Below are positions 1 to 10,699 of a stretch of 64,000 nt of DNA, in pieces. The stretch spans positions 25,541,398-25,605,397 of the forward strand of contig NC_092577.1 of assembly GCF_037975245.1 (NCBI RefSeq), written 5' to 3'. The first letter of the stretch is position 1. Every line of letters begins with the position of its first letter. Under the pieces are notes generated by a model that had not been told where the DNA came from, did not search any database, and saw only the letters and a program-made list of their open reading frames with translations. Source of the stretch: Apostichopus japonicus. Lineage: Eukaryota > Echinodermata > Holothuroidea > Aspidochirotida > Stichopodidae. A program made the translations under genes and the position numbers.

Positions 1-500
1 TCCCGAAAATGTCTGCTGCTTTCTCACGTTGGGTCACAACTACAACTAACGATTTCGGGTAGGCCCTTTAATAGCATTGCAATTAGAAGGCTATCGCTCA
101 CATCCTCCCCCCGCATTCTTACTCTTACTAACGAGGTAAGTTCTGTGTACAAACTTATAACCCTGGGTTTATCTGCTCCAGCGTAAAGTTCCCTAAAAAT
201 TTTCGAAGCTCCTCTCCCGTTATCCAGAGCGTCTCTCATAACAAGAGAAATACTCTTTATCGTCCAGGAATTGTATTCATTCTGCAAAGGCTTCATAATT
301 TTTTACCGTATCCACGTTGTTTACATCCGTCGTTACGAGGGTTTGCTTTATTCCCTGCAACCCATATATCCGAGAAATTTAACTTTCCATTGTTCATATT
401 TACGTTCATCCCCATCGAAAATAAGTCTTCCGTAACTTCTATGGAATCCTCTCCTGGGCTCATAACCTGTTGTCGGCGGAGGATCGCCAGGTTGAGTCAT
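1..500 (-). pseudogene. Retrotransposon gag-like relic, truncated by window edge
   Basis: The minus strand from the ATG at 498-500 encodes a gag-like protein whose C-terminal part runs off the left edge. Recognisable blocks are FDGDERKYEQWKVKF near the N-terminus and SDSLLIAMLLKGLP near 30-75, a pattern I associate with gag proteins of LTR retrotransposons (UBN2-type). Gag would package element RNA. The frame changes at least three times (near 360, near 290 and near 30), so the copy is dead. No protease, integrase or reverse transcriptase is visible because the element continues outside the window. Copia versus Gypsy origin is not decided. Confidence 0.55.
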
Positions 501-967
501 GATGGGGAAAAATTGATGATATTCTTAATGAATAGCACGAAGTTAAACTAGCATGGTCGCCATCTTTATTGAACTGTATTGAACGCCCTACATGACACAA
601 CATTGAGATCACATTGTAACAATACTTCTCATAGTTGGTGTGGTTGCATCACATTGACTACATGACCCCTATTGTTCTTTGTTCTTTGTTCACAAAAGTG
701 ATGCGTTTTGTCCATGCCATAGTGTACTTGTAGATCAAAAAGCTATTCAGGACATTTATATTTTCAGAACTATTTCTGGTGAACGAGCAGAAGTCTAGTG
801 TAATGAAGTCATCAAAACCTCATTTCATGTTTGCATTCTTGTTCATTTTGTTTTTGCACTGTTTGGTCATGCTTTGCAAATGTCTAATAAACCTGAAACT
901 CATGACATGATTGCAAACATAAGTTTTAGTACTGTAAATGATATGAAGATTTCTTTGTTTCATACAG

Positions 968-1313
968 ATGGGGATTTGTAACACATGGTGGCATCGACGG
1001 TTATTCACGCATGGTTGCGTACGTAAATTGTTCTACGACTAACCAGGCTGAAGTTCAGAGATCGTTTGTGCAAGCTGCCAAAAGGTATGGTCTTTCCTCC
1101 CGTGTCAGGTCAGACTATGGCAGTGAAAACATTGATGTTGCCCTTCTCATGAATTTGTTAAGGGGAAGTGGACGGGGAAGCCACATCACTGGACAGTCAG
1201 TACATAACGAAAGAGTCGAGCGTCTGTGGCGAGATCTTGACAAAGATGTCACTTCAACTTTTTATAAAGAATTTTATAACTTAGAAGACGGAGATGTTTC
1301 AAGAGAAAGATGA
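968..1313 (+). pseudogene. Integrase-core-domain exon (rve-like, transposon-derived family)
   Basis: An open frame begins right after a good splice acceptor (catacag at 961-967). It starts WGFVTHGGIDGYSRMVAYVN and contains RVRSDYGSEN and HNERVERLWRD, the layout of the integrase-core proteins found in many copies in fish and invertebrate genomes. The D of GGIDGYSR and the D of RSDYGSEN would be the first two catalytic acids. A TGA stops the frame at 1311-1313. A shifted frame continues (MFQEKDDNLEAKL, stop near 1398), and another short frame lies at 1371-1514, so a frame break near 1290 is likely. Upstream exons were not found. It is either a decayed copy or the last intact exon of a damaged gene. 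Confidence 0.6.
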
Positions 1314-1559
1314 CAACCTAGAAGCAAAATTGTGTTCTCTCTTGGAGGATAATGGTGAAGAACTGTATCCATGGATGATGTTGACAGTCACTCAATAGAA
1401 GGTCTTGACAACGATCATATGCAGCAACTGAGATATGCAGTGAACAACACCAATGGAGGTAGCGAATTGAAATACAGAAGATGTGTCACCATCCTAAATG
1501 AAATGTTGCGATAAGCTGCAAAAGTGTTTTTCATTGTTTAATCCTTGCCGAAGGAATCT

Positions 1560-2170
1560 AGGCGATGGTGATGGCGTGCGTGTGTGACGCCTCGGCTTGT
1601 AAACAGAAGGGAAATGCTTGAACTTCAAACTTGCATTGTAGATAGCCCTTGGTGAGTAGATGGTCCCTATTGTTTTTCATGGAGGTCATTTGAGGTCAAC
1701 AGAGGTCAAATTCTGAAAACCTAGTAAACGCTTTATCTCGATAAGTAAAAGTTGGTTAAATTGCAAATGATGATAACCCTTGGTGAGTAGATAATCCCTA
1801 TTGTTTTCAATGGAGGTCAAAATCCATGTAAATGCCATATCTCAAGATATTGTTTTCCATAGAGGTTAAGTTCCCTTGGATCAATTAGAAATAAATATGA
1901 ATAAATATGATCACTTAGGAAGTGAAATATGGTTTGAACTTCAACCTTATACTGAATGTATAAGCATGCATTCATTAATATTCCAATACCTGTGCACTTG
2001 TGGTCATTACAAAAAAAAAAAATCAATATCAAATTCATGCATTATGTATTTCTTGAGTTATCCGTTTTTGAAGAGTTCCAGATTTTGACCTCTGTTGACC
2101 AACGACCGTGGAGTAACAGTGTTTTCAAAGTAACCCAGAATTCACCGAACAATATCCAGATTGAATGAAA
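1560..2170. repeat. Dispersed AGGTCA-containing repeat, copy 1
   Basis: This stretch has phrases such as gtgagtagatggtccctat, tggaggtcatttgaggtcaa and tatctcgataagtaaaagtt. Closely related phrases recur at 23.8-24.0, 32.1-32.4 and 36.4-36.8 kb. It is non-coding, and the short frames in it are not conserved between copies. The AGGTCA hexamers resemble nuclear-receptor half sites, but their presence in every copy shows they are part of the repeat. Confidence 0.6.
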
Positions 2171-3650
2171 GTTTCAAGGGAATGGTTGCAGGGGGGGGGG
2201 GGGGAGAAGAACAAAGGAGGCATATATGTCAACATAATTCATGCACTTGGAACCAACAACATTTATGGCACAGGGCAGAACTTATTGGTTAAGAGTTTAA
2301 GGGACTGCATATATGTCATTTAAACCCGAACTTGATCAGTATTCATGGATTGGGTGATTATTAACTTGAGGCTGACACAGAAGTGAAGACTCTTTAATAT
2401 GGGATGATTGTATATTTCATACCATTAAGACTGAAATAGGTAAGGTGAATAATATCATATATGTCCATAATCACTTTAGACTGCAATTACAAGCAAGGCA
2501 TCACAAATACCCCACACATAGGTACACACATACATACATTCAAACATACACACACTCTCATTAGGGAGGTGTTACTTTAGAAGGAGATGCAACGAATATA
2601 TCCTTTGAACCCAACTTGTTGCTGACAGTAATCCTGTTTTTGTTACGCTACTAATACTTCAATAGAACCTCAAGAGGGGTATGCCAACCATACAATACCG
2701 ATTTTCATGACATCATGAAGCTTGAAGCTGAACTACAATACTGCTACCAGCCGTCAGTGGCCAAATTGATAATGAACGCTAGGCAATGCGATAATCACCT
2801 ATCAGAGGTTGTTCAAAATATCATGACAGGAATCAACGTCGTTGACTTATTATGCGAAACTGCGAAATATTGAAAATGTTGCATGAAACAGTACACACGG
2901 GTTCGTGCAGTAGTCTTGTGTACAGATTTAGTTATGTATGTCACAAACGTGAAAGAGCTGCGTAATCTTAATTACTGTTACCGTAACAGCCATTTTAATG
3001 TTGATAGTAGAGATAGCTGTGACCTTGTCAGCAACAAGTCCTGGATCAAATATTGTTTTCTAAACTTTATTGTGCAAGGTTTTGCCATTTCTGAAAAGAG
3101 GTGCTCAAGAAATCTAAAAGGGCCATTCATTAAGATAGGAAACCTGTCAATCACACCTTTGTATGACGGGTGCTTAGTGACGCGTATCTCCTAAAGTAAA
3201 ACCTCCGTACTCTCGTGATTGCATAAGTAACAAAGTCATCAAAAGCAAATGTTGTTTTAGTCACTTCCTTAATATTTGGTGGCACTGCAACAAATGCTTC
3301 CCTTCATCAGCAGCAACTTGCATAAACACTGCAACTGAATGAATAGAAGTGATCTCAATTATATTAATGGAATGAGTAGTTGTTGAGACAAGGGAAATAT
3401 GACTAACTTCAGCATTTGAAATCTCATCAACAAGAAATTGGTAACACTGGAAGGCAAGAAAAAACTGCCACAAATGTTGGCTGGCAAAATGAATGACATT
3501 GTAACTGCATATCGCAACAGCAGCACTTCGGAAAATATTCAACCCCTCCAAAAGCTTTCAAGTTATTGAGCCCAGAGAAAACAATTGCCCTGAATCAGCA
3601 TTCCAAAAAATCTGTATTGCTAAGAAATTTATCGGCTGGATGACACATGT
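2170..3650. other. Intergenic DNA, no gene recognised
   Basis: It holds a 15-base poly-G run near 2191, a short AC-rich stretch near 2520-2560 and scattered frames up to 103 codons (2883-3194) with no recognisable motif. The minus strand at 3261-3551 could be decayed downstream sequence of the CACTA relic to its right, but I cannot support that. Confidence 0.5.
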
Positions 3651-3659
3651 TTGCCTGAA

Positions 3660-4391
3660 AAGTCCGAATCATAGATGGCAAATTTAGCATTGCCATGGTT
3701 GAACAAATCTGAACCTATGGAGACTTAGTGCCATGGAACATTTGGATCATTTTACCATTAAAATCCTCATACTTGAAGTAAGAAAAGACCCACAGAGGAC
3801 CAACTTCATAAACACACTCAGGCAGATGTAAAATTTGGTGAAGGTTAGCACTCATGTGTTGTGCACCATATAGAACTACAAACATGCAGCAGAAGTTATT
3901 AATCAACATTTCACTCTTTTTTAATGCAAGCTTGGAAACTGATGAAGAATAAACAGTAATGCTCAAAACACACAGATTCATAAGTACAAGTAAAATAGGC
4001 GCAGAATAAAAAATTGCCAAGTTCGACATTCATTAGCCTTCCAATATTTAAGATTCTCTCTTACTGTTCTTGGAGTCCTTGTGATGTATGAGGGTGGTCA
4101 ATTTCTGTTAACTTTCTGGATAATGAATACCCTTCCTTTGAATAGGTTGTATCAAACCACAAGTGAAGAAGTTTCCTTGCAATACCGAGTAATGCGCAAA
4201 GCATGTAGTATATGCCTGTACCTGTCAATGCCCTTACACATAGAAAGCCAAGAAGGACCTTTTACACCATTTTGTGGTTTGCCCGTTAAAGTAGCATTAG
4301 CACCATCTCTACAAAATTGAGTAAGTGTTGTGTCTGAGGATGGGTTTTCAATATCATATAAATACACCTGTTGCGAGCAGTCCAGATGCAC
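3660..4391 (-). pseudogene. CACTA/EnSpm-type transposase relic (Tnp2/DUF4218-like)
   Basis: On the minus strand, 4029-3715 encodes LYGAQHMSANLHQILHLPE followed by VGPLWVFSYFKYEDFNGKM and MFHGT. This order (YG, M..NLHQ..HLP, GPLW..S.F.FE..NG, HGT) is the hallmark of the domain at the C-terminal side of CACTA Tnp2 transposases. Just upstream, 4391-4152 contains NGVKGPSWLSM, which fits the segment that precedes the catalytic region. The two frames do not join cleanly and no terminal repeats were found, so this is a fragment. Such proteins cut and paste their own DNA element. Confidence is good for the family, low for the ends. Confidence 0.6.
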
Positions 4392-4399
4392 GCTTCAGT

Positions 4400-4889
4400 T
4401 CTATTTAACCGTTTGATTTATAATTTTTTAGTATTTAATTTCCGGTCACGCTCAGGAAACAATTACGACATCCTTCACGGTAAGAAGTATTAACCGTTTT
4501 TTCTCAGAAATGCTTGATAGTCTGAAGTTATTATAACGTGTGCTTTCAGTATACTGCCAAAGAAGTAAGTTGTTGTTTTGTATTGATATTTTATGTAGAA
4601 GTAACGGAAAATTTAGTATGTTTAGTTTGGTCTAATTGCACGTTTTTTTTCTGTCCAATGTAGTGCAGGGTTCACTTGCGCGAATTAAAATTATTCTGTT
4701 TATGTATATGTTTATGCATTGATTCGTAGATTGAGGTTTTTGGACATTTATATGTAATTCAAGCATATCTGTCTAGTAGCAAAGTTTAAAGGTTAAGATT
4801 AATTAGTTTTCTCTTTTTTGTTTGATCCAGATTGAATGAAACTTATTGAAATAATAGATCAGATCATACAGAGTATTATTCGAGTTTGT
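4400..4889. other. AT-rich intergenic DNA
   Basis: No coding frame, repeat or RNA motif was recognised between the CACTA relic and the 5' breakpoint of the Tx1-like element. Confidence 0.5.
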
Positions 4890-4905
4890 TTACGCGTGGC
4901 AATGT

Positions 4906-5902
4906 CGGCACAGGCTGATTTATTGAGGGGAATCTCAAAAACCGTTCCCCACGATGTCAATGATATTTTAGGGGGCGGAATAACCACTGTTGAACTTTGG
5001 AGGGCGCTTTCGAAGATGAAGAATGGCAAGTCCCCGGGTTCGGACGGGCTTCCGAGGGAGTTCTACCGAACCTTCTGGGCAATAATAGGACCCGACATCA
5101 GAGCCGTCTTCGAGGACGCCTTCCAAAACGGACTGTTAAACCAAAGTCAACGTCTGGGCATGATTACTTTGCTGCCAAAGTCTGGGGACCCCTTGGATCC
5201 CCATAACAAGCGTCCGATCACCTTGTTAAATGTGGACTACAAGTTGCTGGCTAAGGCCTTGTGCAACCGCCTTGCACTGGCTATGCCGCATCTTGTTGGT
5301 GATCTCCAGACTTGTGCAGTGAAGGGTCATTGCATCCAGCAGAACTTGTGGTTGATGCGCGACTTCACCGACTTTGTTATTGAGCGTGATCTGCCATGTG
5401 CATTGGTGTCTCTGGACCAGCAGAAGGCTTTTGACATGGTGGACCGCGGTTTTTTAATGAATGTATTGGGAGACGTTTCAGTTGCACCCGGTTTTTCGTA
5501 AATGGATTTATGTTTTGTACCAAGAAAGTTTCAGTTCTGTTATCGTAAATGGGTTTTGTTCGGAGGTTTTTAACGTAGAGAGGGGGGTGCGCCAGGGGTG
5601 CCCTCTGTCTCCATTACTTTATGTTTTGTTTAGCGAGTCCCTCTCTCGTCTTTTGGAAAGGGATCCTAAACTTCTTCCATTCGTTGTGCCAGGGGGTGCC
5701 AAAGTGAAATGCGTTCAATATGCAGATGACGTGACATGTGTTGTTTCGAGTCTGGGCTCCTTTCGTGCCCTCTCGCAGGATTTATCTATCTTTGAGAGAG
5801 CTACCGGGGCGAAGTTGAATCCGGAAAAGACAAAGGGCCTTCGCCTTGGTAGCTGGAGATACAGAGACTTACCATTCGGTGCGTCGTGGTCGGATCAGAA
5901 TA
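4906..5902 (+). pseudogene. Tx1-like ORF2: reverse transcriptase N-terminal part
   Basis: This part encodes the fingers and palm of the reverse transcriptase, which copies element RNA at the target site. Visible blocks are KSPGSDGLPREFYRTFW, NKRPITLLNVDYKLLAKAL, LVSLDQQKAFDMVD, RGVRQGCPLSPLLYVLFSE and the catalytic VQYADDVTC. The ITLLNVDYK form of the motif points to the L1/Tx1 group. One extra G in ttgggagacg near 5469 shifts the frame just after FLMNVL, so two frames (to 5501, then from 5461) are needed. The ATG at 4836 lies in flanking DNA and is not the element's start. The frame is cut at SWSDQN by the nested insertion. Confidence 0.85.
5886..5902 (+). repeat. Target-site duplication, left copy (17 bp)
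   Basis: The 17 bases gtggtcggatcagaata occur here and again at 8651-8667, flanking the minus-strand element. Removing the insert and one copy restores the Tx1 reading frame across SWSDQNININGIW. Confidence 0.9.
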
Positions 5903-6303
5903 ACAAGAATAAGGAATTTCCCCCTGTTCGACCTCGCAAGAGGTCCTACGGGGGATAATATTTAAGTTTTGTAGAATAGACACTTTTTGTCTTTTCTTTC
6001 TAGGGAAAGTTGTCTATTATTCAAACAGGGAGATGCTGAGAAGTGAAGTATTGTTCGATTAACATTGTTAAGAAGCCATAAGTACACAGGAGGTCGGAGC
6101 TGAGGAGCCAATTAGGTATGGATCACTAAAGGGGGAGGAATTTCTAATTAAATGGGAAATAGAAGACAGAGCGGTTTCTATTGTTTGGGTCGGAAGTGGT
6201 TGCTACTTAGAGGGAGTATTGGAGTTGTAATTAGTGTATAAGTACACCTGGAGTTTGGGGGTTAGACCCACTTAGGAAATGGACTTTCTAAAGGGGATGG
6301 GCT

Positions 6304-7527
6304 TTAGGTAAGAAGTTTGAATACAGAGAGGTGGTGGTTTTTTCGGAAGTAAGTTAATGCTACATTATGTTTCAATAGGAGTTTGTTGATCAGTGGATCA
6401 TTCTCTAGGTTGTTTTGGTATAGTTTGGTATTAAATTCTAAGAGTAGGGTGAATAAGGATTTTGTGTTTCCTGCGAGGAGAACGTGAGAGGTAGCTATAT
6501 AAGAAGGGATTTTTAGGGCAAGTCGCTAAGCTGTGGTGTGGATTCTACTTAGGATTTGTTTATTGGAGTCTGAGATGGTAAGCAGAGAGATGCTTCCGTA
6601 ACTGACAATTGGTTTTATTTTGGAATTGTAGATTTGGATAGTGGTTTTCGCAGGGAAATTATACTTATGTGAGAGGATTTGGATGTATTTAAGGTGGGAC
6701 CAGCCACGGCCTGCAGTCCTAATACAGTGTAGGTTAAAGGATACTTTATTATCAAAAGTGATACCAAGGAAGGTTGCATTGGGAGAGGCAGTGATTGGGG
6801 AGTTGAACAGGTTAATTTTGGAAATATGGTTACGGAGTTTTGAGTTTTTAAAGGAGAAATTGACTAAGTTAGATTTTGAGAGGTTTATTTTTATTCTGCA
6901 CATTGAGCACCATTTTTCGAGATGTGTAATTGCTTTTTTGAGGTTTAGTTCCGTTATGTCAATATTTTTACTGGTGCTCCAGATGGCTATATCGTCAGCG
7001 TACTGACTATAGTTGCAATTTGAGAGAGGGGGGATGTTTAGATCATTTACAAACAGGGTGTAGAGGAGGGGACTGAGAACAGCGCCCTGAGGGGTGCCTG
7101 CACGAAGTGGAATAGGGTTTGAATGATGGTTTTTGTAGTACATTTTTGTGTTGCGATCATTAAGGAAAGAGGAAAGAAGTCTGGTGTAATTGGAGGGAAG
7201 ATTATAGTTTAGTAGCTTAATTCTTATGCCGTTGTGCCAGGTTTTGTGAAACGCTCTTTCGGCATCAAGAAAGAGGGCAGTGGTATAATGTTTATTAATG
7301 AAGCCGATTCGGATATCTTCGGAAAGACGAAAAGTTTGATTTAAGGTAGATTTGTGTGTGCGGAAACCTGATTGAGATGGGGAGAAATGATCATTTAGTT
7401 CTAAGTGAGTTCTAGTGCGGTTATCTATTATTCTTTCAAAAATTTGGCCTAGGGCTGGGAGGAGGCTAATTGGGCGGTAGTTTTGGATTTTGGTGTGGTC
7501 TTTATTTGGTTTAGGTATTAGAATCAT
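6304..7527 (-). pseudogene. Jockey-type reverse transcriptase
   Basis: The main frame (7527-6526, 333 codons) has YRPISLLPALGQIFERII, FSPSQSGFRTHKST, LFLDAERAFHKTWH, GTPQGAVLSPLLYTLFVND and the intact catalytic SQYADDIAIW. A TAG just after HTTA (near 6526) is followed in the same frame by about 70 more codons ending at TAA 6304-6306 (TYFRKNHHLSVFKLLT), so the protein originally ran to 6304. Upstream the frame also reads SSPGLDNINYLMLKKS before a TAA just ahead of AKMILIPKPN. Family assignment is firm; the copy is inactive. Confidence 0.85.
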
Positions 7528-8086
7528 TTTTGCGTATTACCACGGGGTTGGGAAATAGCCCATTCTGAGTAAATCGTTAAAAAGAGGGATAATATGAGAG
7601 TTGATGAAAATTGGTGGGGATTTTTTAAGCATTAGGTAATTAATATTGTCAAGACCAGGGGAGGAGGTATTTTTGCATTTTTTTGTGGCGCTATACCAAT
7701 CGTTTTAGTCTATTTTTTTTAGTAGGGGGATGTTATCGTTGAGATATCCTAAGGGGTTGGGGGTAAAGCTGATTGCATTTCTGCTAATTGTTTGGTCTAT
7801 TTCTTGTTTGAAATTGTTATCGTAAGGGGGGCCATCAAAGATATTAAAAATATTTTTAAAGTGTGATTCAATTAGCTTAATTTGATCTTGTGTATTTCGA
7901 TTCGCATTCGTTTTGGACTCGATTTTGGTCGTCCGCCCAAATTTTTCTATTTATTTGATTTTTAAGTTGGTTAATTTGGGTTTTTAGAGTTGGATCTCGT
8001 GAGATCATATAGGTTCTGCGAAGGCTGCGTCTGAGGTTAATTAGTGTAAGAATATTCCTATTTAGTTTTCGATTTTTGTTTTGTTT

Positions 8087-8620
8087 TTAACGGACAGTGT
8101 TTTTTGAAGGTATTGAAGATATGTGGGCAATGCTGTCACAGTAGTTGTCAATATAATTTAGCTCGTTGTTGTGGTTTTTGTAAATGGGGATAGTGTTATA
8201 TGTTACTAGTTCCTCTTTAAATGTTGTCCAGTCTGTTTTATTGTAGTTATATGTTAAATCGTTATTTTGAATGCGATTTAGGTCTGAGTCTAGCTCAAAG
8301 AGGAGTGAAAGATGGTCACTAATTAGGTTATCTTCTAGGATTTGAGTTGAATGAGTTTTAGTTGCGAGGTGGTTTGAGGTTATGGCGTAGTCCAGTAGTT
8401 CAGTATTATTGTTTATTGGGTTTATCCTAGTTTTGGAATTTTGGTTTATTATAGTTAAGTTGTGTTTATCACACATTTCTAAGAGGGATATGCCCTTTTC
8501 AGTTATTTTGGAGCTGCCAAAAATGATGTGGTGGGCGTTTAGATCTCCTAGTAGAATTGTATTTTTGTTAGAGCATTTTTTTTATTATATCAGTTGATAT
8601 GGGCTCTCTTGGGGGACTAT
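8087..8620 (-). pseudogene. Jockey-type endonuclease domain (C-terminal part)
   Basis: The minus strand reads ILLGDLNAHHIIFGS near 8555-8510, then EMCDKHNLTIINQ, ELLDYAITS and ISDHLSLLFEL. GDLNAHH and SDH are the conserved blocks of apurinic-like endonucleases of Jockey/CR1 elements, with the N-terminal active-site segment lost by 5' truncation. An in-frame TAA at 8087-8089 interrupts the linker, and the frame then continues towards the reverse transcriptase. In a live element this domain nicks the target DNA. Confidence 0.7.
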
Positions 8621-8650
8621 AATAGCTAATAATGTGGAGAGGCTAATAAT

Positions 8651-8667
8651 GTGGTCGGATCAGAATA
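8651..8667 (+). repeat. Target-site duplication, right copy (17 bp)
   Basis: Exact repeat of 5886-5902. The Tx1 ORF2 resumes here in the frame reading WSDQNININGIWFGYD. Confidence 0.9.
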
Positions 8668-9822
8668 TCAACATTAATGGTATATGGTTCGGCTACGATG
8701 CACCTTGTGACGTCACCTGGAACGAGAGGGCTGAGGTATTTGAGAGCAGGCTCGAAGCCTTTGGCACCCGCTGGCTTTCGATCCTAGGGAAAGTCACCGT
8801 AGTTAATCATTTTGTTTCGCCCATCTTGTGGTACCCGGGCGCGGTGTATCCAATTCCGCGTCGCGTCCTGGTGCGGTTGGAGAGAGCGATACTTTCATTT
8901 ATTTGGACGGGTGGTACAGAGCTTGTCAAAAGGGCGGTAATGTACCAAAAACTGGAGAAGGGTGGGTTAGGGGTGGTTCATCTGGGAAGTAAATTTATCT
9001 TTTTGTTATTTAAGCAGTTGTTTGTAGCGGTAACTGACCCACGGTTGCCTTGTTCATATTTTGTACGTTTTTGGGGCGGTTTGCACCTGCGTCGATGGGT
9101 CCCGGCGCTGTTTAGCAACAGAGAACCGCATAGTAGTACTCCAAACAGGGTGGTGCGTGTCATCTGCTCCGCTCTGATTGAGTTGCCCTCTGTTGACCTG
9201 TCACAGCCGGCCCTCGTTCACAGTTCGTTGCGAGATAAGGCCTTGAATGCAACTTTTGTCCAGGGACGTCACTCTGCCGAAGTATGGCGTTCGGTGCATT
9301 CAAGGCTGAATGGTTGCAGGCTCCGTGATCTCGCATGGAGAGTTGGTGACCAACCTAAAAAGATATCATTGGCGATTGGGTGATGGACTGTGCCATAGGA
9401 CCGGCTGTGACAGCTTAGAGAGTACTGCTCATGTTTTTTGGCATTGTTGCTTTGTAGTAAACTTATGGGAGTGGTTCCAGACCTGGACCGACCGTGTTAC
9501 GGGAGACCGTTCATGGTCGGTAGGGCAGGGCTTTATTTTATATGGGGTAGACCCTCCAGTTTGTTCGGTAGCTGTGTTGCACCGCATCATTTTTGTTTGC
9601 TCTATCGTAAAAAAACATGTTTGGCGGAATAGATGTAATTTGGTTTTTAGGGGGAATTTTGCCAGTTGGCAGGCAGTCCTGGAGGCGGTGAAGTCTGACA
9701 TTCGCCTTCAAATTGAAGGCGATTTTCGCCGTTTATCTGGGGCTGCCTTTTTTGGACGCTGGTGTGCTGGGGAGGGGTTTTTCGTTTCGCTGCGTGCGGG
9801 TCGTCCTTTTGTAGGTTTTTGA
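8668..9822 (+). pseudogene. Tx1-like ORF2: thumb and C-terminal part
   Basis: Continues the interrupted ORF2 with FGTRWLSILGKVTVVNHF, ILWYPGAV and LERAILSFIW, all paralleled in the copy at 54.4-56.5 kb. It then gives RLRDLAWR, followed by a frame change near 9340 and the C-terminal cysteine/histidine block LCHRTGCDSLESTAHVFWHC (zf-RVT-like). The frame change fits loss of about 14 bases between two expected copies of gcatggagagtt (inferred from the other copy). The frame ends GFFVSLRAGRPFVGF at 9822. The C-terminal block may help bind RNA; this is family knowledge, not shown here. Confidence 0.8.
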
Positions 9823-9982
9823 ATGTTTCAGTGGGGGGGTTGGGCGTTTTGTCTCTGCAGGTCGGCGGGCGTATGTTTTTTTGGCTCTCTAGACCTGAGT
9901 TTCGTTTGTCAGAATGGGATGGTTCGGTAGTGCCGTTTGGCCGTGACGTTTTGTATCCCGCATGGCGGGTCACGTAAAAAGC

Positions 9983-10400
9983 CCAAATATATTTGTTTCG
10001 TTGTTGAATTGTTAAGGTTCACAATCACAAGGAACATCACTCGGGGCTTTATCAATTTCGGCGGTAAAACGTACATCGTGATATGCGCACAGTATATTAT
10101 TTTACGTTGGTTGAACGGTAATGTGTCCATCGCATGCATGCATATATGCATAATGACCGACCGTACCAACGCGGACAAAACCGCACACGACGTGCCCGGT
10201 ACGTTTATTCACTATTTTTAATTTTTTTCTGGTCTTTTAAAGCCGAGAAAAGCGATACCAAAAAAATTTCAATTAATTTCACCTCTCATTTTTCACCCAC
10301 GAAACACGAACCAAATAGATTCGTTTCGTGTTAAATTTTTGTTAAGTTCACATTTACCAGGAACATTACTCGGGACTCTATCAATTTTGGCGGTACAACT
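9983..10400. repeat. Diverged direct repeat downstream of the Tx1 element
   Basis: A roughly 60-bp stretch at 10009-10072 (ttgttaaggttcacaatcac... cggcggtaaaac) recurs diverged at 10338-10399, about 330 bp away. There is no coding content. It may be the edge of an uncharacterised element interrupted or bounded by the Tx1 3' end. Confidence 0.5.
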
Positions 10401-10436
10401 TTCAAAGATAGTTACAGCATATATACACTGCCTCCA

Positions 10437-10690
10437 AACAAAATCTGTAATTTTACGGTAAAAGTACTGGCAGCTAGGACGCCGGTGCTGTTCTGTAAAA
10501 TAACAGGCCAAAAATCACGGTGTAATACCGCAATTTAACTGCAAAATTACGCGGTGAACAGTAATTTAACAGGGGAAATATGTTATTTAACGGTTACTTA
10601 ACCGTAACGTTATATAACGGTGAAGGGACTGGCAGCCAGGACGCCGGTGCAAATTCTGTAAAATAACAGACAACTAACCCACTGTAAATT
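10437..10690. repeat. Repeat with GGCAGC(C/T)AGGACGCCGGTGC motifs and TAACGG-type inverted phrases
   Basis: The phrase ggcagctaggacgccggtgc at about 10469 recurs as ggcagccaggacgccggtgc at about 10631, each followed by ttctgtaaaataacag. Between them are short complementary phrases such as taacggttacttaaccgtaa. It looks like part of a foldback-type non-autonomous element. A similar style of sequence, less clear, lies at 22.1-22.3 kb. Confidence 0.45.
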
Positions 10691-10699
10691 AACGGTATA

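Larger units (their letters stand above)
5903..8650 (-). mobile_element. Jockey/CR1-type non-LTR retrotransposon, 5'-truncated, nested in the Tx1 element
   Basis: About 2.75 kb on the minus strand, flanked by the 17-bp duplication. It begins (5' end, right side) inside the endonuclease domain and ends (left side) after a roughly 400-bp 3' UTR with no poly(A) tail: the last minus-strand bases before the duplication read ccttattcttgt. The right junction has a small local duplication (gctaataatgtgg-like, 8626-8660). It carries endonuclease and reverse transcriptase remnants with several stops. The compact EN-RT layout fits the Jockey/CR1 group; the clade is not resolved. It is younger than the Tx1 copy it interrupts. 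Confidence 0.85.
4890..9982 (+). mobile_element. Tx1-clade non-LTR retrotransposon, 5'-truncated and split by a nested insertion
   Basis: Homology to the element at 52.9-56.8 kb starts near 4906, in the linker just before the reverse transcriptase, so the endonuclease and ORF1 are missing. ORF2 continues to 5902, is interrupted by a minus-strand element (5903-8650), resumes at 8668 and ends near 9822. The 3' UTR ends at about 9982 with cacgtaaaaagc, the same terminus seen in the four other copies. The 3' UTR body differs from copies A-D but matches the fragments at 57.3-57.8 kb, so this is a second Tx1 subfamily. I could not find a convincing target-site duplication. Confidence 0.8.

Noticed and set aside
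1371..1514. 47-codon frame with good ATG context after the integrase exon
   Set aside because: Too short, no recognisable motif, and probably decayed or untranslated sequence of the same copy.
4836..4905. ATG 4836 as the start of an RT-encoding gene
   Set aside because: The codons before about 4906 have no similarity to other Tx1 copies; the element is truncated there.
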